NCBI GenBank assembly: GCA_028015205.1
Contig: JAPWFG010000020.1
Location: 2,852,001-2,916,000, forward strand
Direction: 5' to 3'
Length of the DNA stretch: 64,000 bases
Source of the DNA: Mytilisepta virgata
Taxonomy: Eukaryota; Mollusca; Bivalvia; Mytilida; Mytilidae
Position 1 is the stretch's first letter. Each line of letters begins with the position of its first letter. Made by a program: the position numbers and the translations under genes. A model generated the notes under the pieces. The model made no database searches and had not been told where the DNA came from. It was given only the letters and a program-made list of their open reading frames with translations. Shown here piece after piece: positions 61,131 through 64,000 of this stretch.

Positions 61131-64000
61131 AAAATCTATCAAAATGATTCTGCACAGTTGTAATATTTAAATTTGTGATTAAATTCTAAATTTGTTTACT
61201 TTTTATCCAAAACTTTTAATCCATTCTGAATACAGGAGTCCAAAGCTACACACAACCTAGTTCCACGTCTTTGGAATTAACAGCTCTTATCAGTGCTATG
61301 CGGTCTTCATTAAGATGGTGCAATAATTCACTTGCAAGCCAAAATCATATACCACTTCAGAAGCCACCAACACTGCCAGAACAATTAAAAAAAATACTCT
61401 TACCTTAAAATAGTCAACTTTTCCCTACTCCAGATTTTCACTTCTTCATGTTGTCAAGAAGGAAATAATTGAATTTAGTTGTACAATAATCCTCATAGGA
61501 ACCAGTAACAAGATTAATTCCATGATCAGAATGACAATACGGTCACTGTTTACACAGTCAATGAGGGTAACAATTACTGATCACAATTCAGATATGTACA
61601 CAAATACTATTTACCGTATTCCATTTGTTTTCACTCCCTCGTTTATTTTCTTCAAAAGCCTAAAGGACTGTCAAAGAGTCTTGATATTTCAAAATCAGAA
61701 ACTTAATGCATTAATCCTCAGAGACATTTCAACTGCTGTCTTTGTCAGATTTAATTTACCAAATGTCTTAAATGACTGATTAGGTTTACAGATTTATTTT
61801 ACCAGCAAACAATTTCTGGAATTCCATGTTCTGTAGCAAGAGGCTTTATAAACCATTAGCATGTGGTTTGTAAATGTATAATTCCATGATTTTAAAAATT
61901 ATTGATATTTAATTGTTGTTCTTCATGTATTACTTATTGAAACATAAAGATCCAGGGATTCCTCTAAGATGTCAATATTTAACTCATTACTGAAGGCATG
62001 ACTGCAACTTTTAACATGAAGAACCACAATCAAAGAAATAAAGGTGATGTGAACTTGTATTATTCTACTAAAATATGGTATTAAAGAAGAAATCATTTGA
62101 TTTTTAGGGGAGCAAGGAAATGCTCTTGGATCATGGAAATTTCTTTCATGGCATTACTGATTTTGTATTCTTTTTTTCTTGCAATTTCATTTCTTCAAAA
62201 TGTGCTACCATCTGGTTAATTGTGATATACAATCCTATTTTCTTTTTCAACACTCTTGTCAGCCTTTTTTCACCACATTTTGGAGCCTGCAATTTTCAAA
62301 TTTCTTTCTAGCACCCCTCCCCTATGAAAATCAAATGGTTTAATCATAGATGTTGGCACAACATCCATTTTTGAGCTTATCAACTCTGAAACTCAATAGC
62401 AGCCTTCACTATTTTATGACATATAGTTTCCAGCAACAGCATTTATTAAATAACACATTTTCCACCATCTTGATTATTGCAGTTCTTTATGCTTATTTGT
62501 AGTCATATATAAATTAATAATAAAAAAAAATCTTTTTTTTGTCTAGTGGAGTAACAATACCCATTTAAGACAATACTATATTATACATATACGTATTCCA
62601 AATCACTATATTTCATTGGACTCCAAATTTTGTGATTTTTGTGCATGAACTAAAACCAACAATATACATGTATGACAAAATACTGTATCCTCCAAACAAA
62701 ACATTTTCACTAAATCAAGAAATTCAATACCCACAAAAAGTAATGAATTGTTTTTGAAGCGAAAGAATCCCAGTGTTTAAAAATAGTTATGTAATCTTTA
62801 TACAGAATATTCAACTGAATTAAAACAGCTAATTCTTCAATCATATTGCCACTAATCAATACAGCCTCCATGTAAGGTAAATAGTTTCCATAAAAGTTAA
62901 ATTTATGAGTCATATTCAAGATTTTTTAAAAAGTTGACTACACAGACAAATTGTTTTAAAATTCTACTCATGCTTAGATGTTCTTTTCCTGATACAGACA
63001 AAACAAAAAATAAAAAATATGTGTTTAGGGAGAAACTCACACAGTAAAGAAGTATCAGATAAAAAAAATGTAGCAATATCTGAAGAAGTTAAATATCTTC
63101 TACCACAAAATTATATTAACATCCAGAAATAAGCTCATCTGTGAAAGTCGGTGTGTTTTTTTTTTGCTGTAATCAAATTTATCTGGACAGTACAAAAGCC
63201 TTTACTAATGAAAATGAGACCCACTTCTAGCGATCAATCAGCCAATCTTATCCACGGACAAAAGGCCGACAGATCAGAGATGACAGCTGTAAAACTTATC
63301 TTATTTGATAAATTACAATCTCAAAATTTACTGATTACCACATTTGGAATGATACCAATGCCTGAACAAAATGTACCCTCAAATCATTTCAATTAAGTAA
63401 GGAAGTCTACTTTCTCTAAAATTTATGATTTTCAACATCATTTGGCTGTCGATATAGTGCATTAACTAGACAGCCGAAGAAGCATGTCTTAATCAGTTGG
63501 AAACTATATACCTTGTGAAACCTTTTTATTACATCACCAAATAAAATTCAAAAACATGTATTAAAGATCCACCATTAACAAATTGTGTAAAAGATTTCCA
63601 ATTGGCCCATTAGAATACATGTAAAGCAATTTTAAAATGGATACTGAAAGGTCAACAGTGACATACTGGTCAATTTACTCCATCCAATGGACAGACCTTC
63701 ATAGCATGGAATCAATAGAGAGTCGGGATAGTCTAAATTGGTACTGAGATAAAACATCATTCAGAGTGGAGACATGTTTTGTTGATTCATAACATGAATA
63801 ATACACCTACACATATTCTTTTAATGATTTAATTTAATATTGATGTATGCACACAACTAGCAAATTTTTGGGTTTTATCTTTATGGAGTCAAAGTTTTGG
63901 TCATAAAAGAAAACAGGGGAAAAAATCAAAACAATTTTGTTGCTGGACCTTTCTAATTGGTATGCATACTTTTAAGCATATTCTTCTTTCTGGGTGAACC

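Larger units (their letters stand above)
57337..64000. other. 5' flank or 5' UTR intron of CASK
   Basis: No coding exon is supported. Two family-A SINEs (57815 and 58572) lie here. A degenerate two-unit repeat (about 60690-61130, ATTATAAGCTCA...AAGATCAGTTGGT) ends GACAGACTGC...GTCCC-TTTGGCATTGCCGCTA-GGGGAC. The rest, about 58850-60690 and 61130-64000, is AT-rich with nothing I recognise. The promoter of CASK was not located. Confidence 0.6.

Overview
The window is AT-rich eukaryotic (bivalve) DNA. It contains the 5' part of one large protein-coding gene on the minus strand, spread over about 57 kb, with introns full of repeats. I read five coding exons as the N-terminal half of the CASK (CaMK/MAGUK, LIN-2) kinase domain: ATG exon 57261-57322, then 36963-37075, 34912-35017, 10627-10704 and 5788-5963. 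The splice phases join without a break into 178 codons plus one base. Residues include the ATP lysine (Lys42), the HRD loop (140-142) and the CASK-specific GFG (163-165) in place of DFG. A sixth, phase-preserving 57-nt exon candidate lies at 777-833. It would add 19 residues to the activation segment. The rest of the kinase domain and the L27, PDZ, SH3 and GK domains lie beyond position 1.

A mussel (Mytilus or a close mytilid) is the best guess. The CASK protein is clearly metazoan. The two copies of a long repeat (37343-39775 and 51535-52903) that starts with TGCTCCGCTGGGCGCAGC and ends in a GCGGTCGTATAA hairpin match, as I remember it, a very abundant mytilid repeat. The tRNA-derived SINEs are of the molluscan type. 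This attribution is inference from recall, not from a search.

Layout, low to high coordinates: 1-5787, intron with the candidate cassette exon, one SINE and tandem or hairpin repeats; 5788-10704, two kinase exons around an intron holding a TIR-bounded 771-bp element rich in nuclear-receptor half-sites; 10705-34911, a 24-kb intron with retroelement remnants, a perfect-arm MITE-like hairpin and a G-rich block; 34912-37075, two exons with a 1.9-kb intron; 37076-57260, a 20-kb first coding intron with both long mytilid repeats, three SINEs of family A, one of B and one of C, a 4 x 146-bp array carrying oestrogen-response-element-like palindromes, and a 46-bp minisatellite (about 33 units) interrupted by an intact Tc1-family transposon; 57261-64000, first coding exon and 5' flank with two more SINEs.

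The only other complete protein gene is the Tc1-like DD34E transposase at 55381-56418 (+), with 25-bp identical terminal inverted repeats, TA target duplication, a TATA box and a poly(A) signal. No bacterial-type features, CRISPR arrays or rRNA genes were seen. The most notable points are the candidate 19-residue insertion in the CASK activation segment, the intact transposon in the minisatellite, the regularly spaced ERE palindromes, a recurring TATA-based terminal hairpin in several unrelated repeats, and the uniform sense orientation of all ten SINE copies in the CASK introns.
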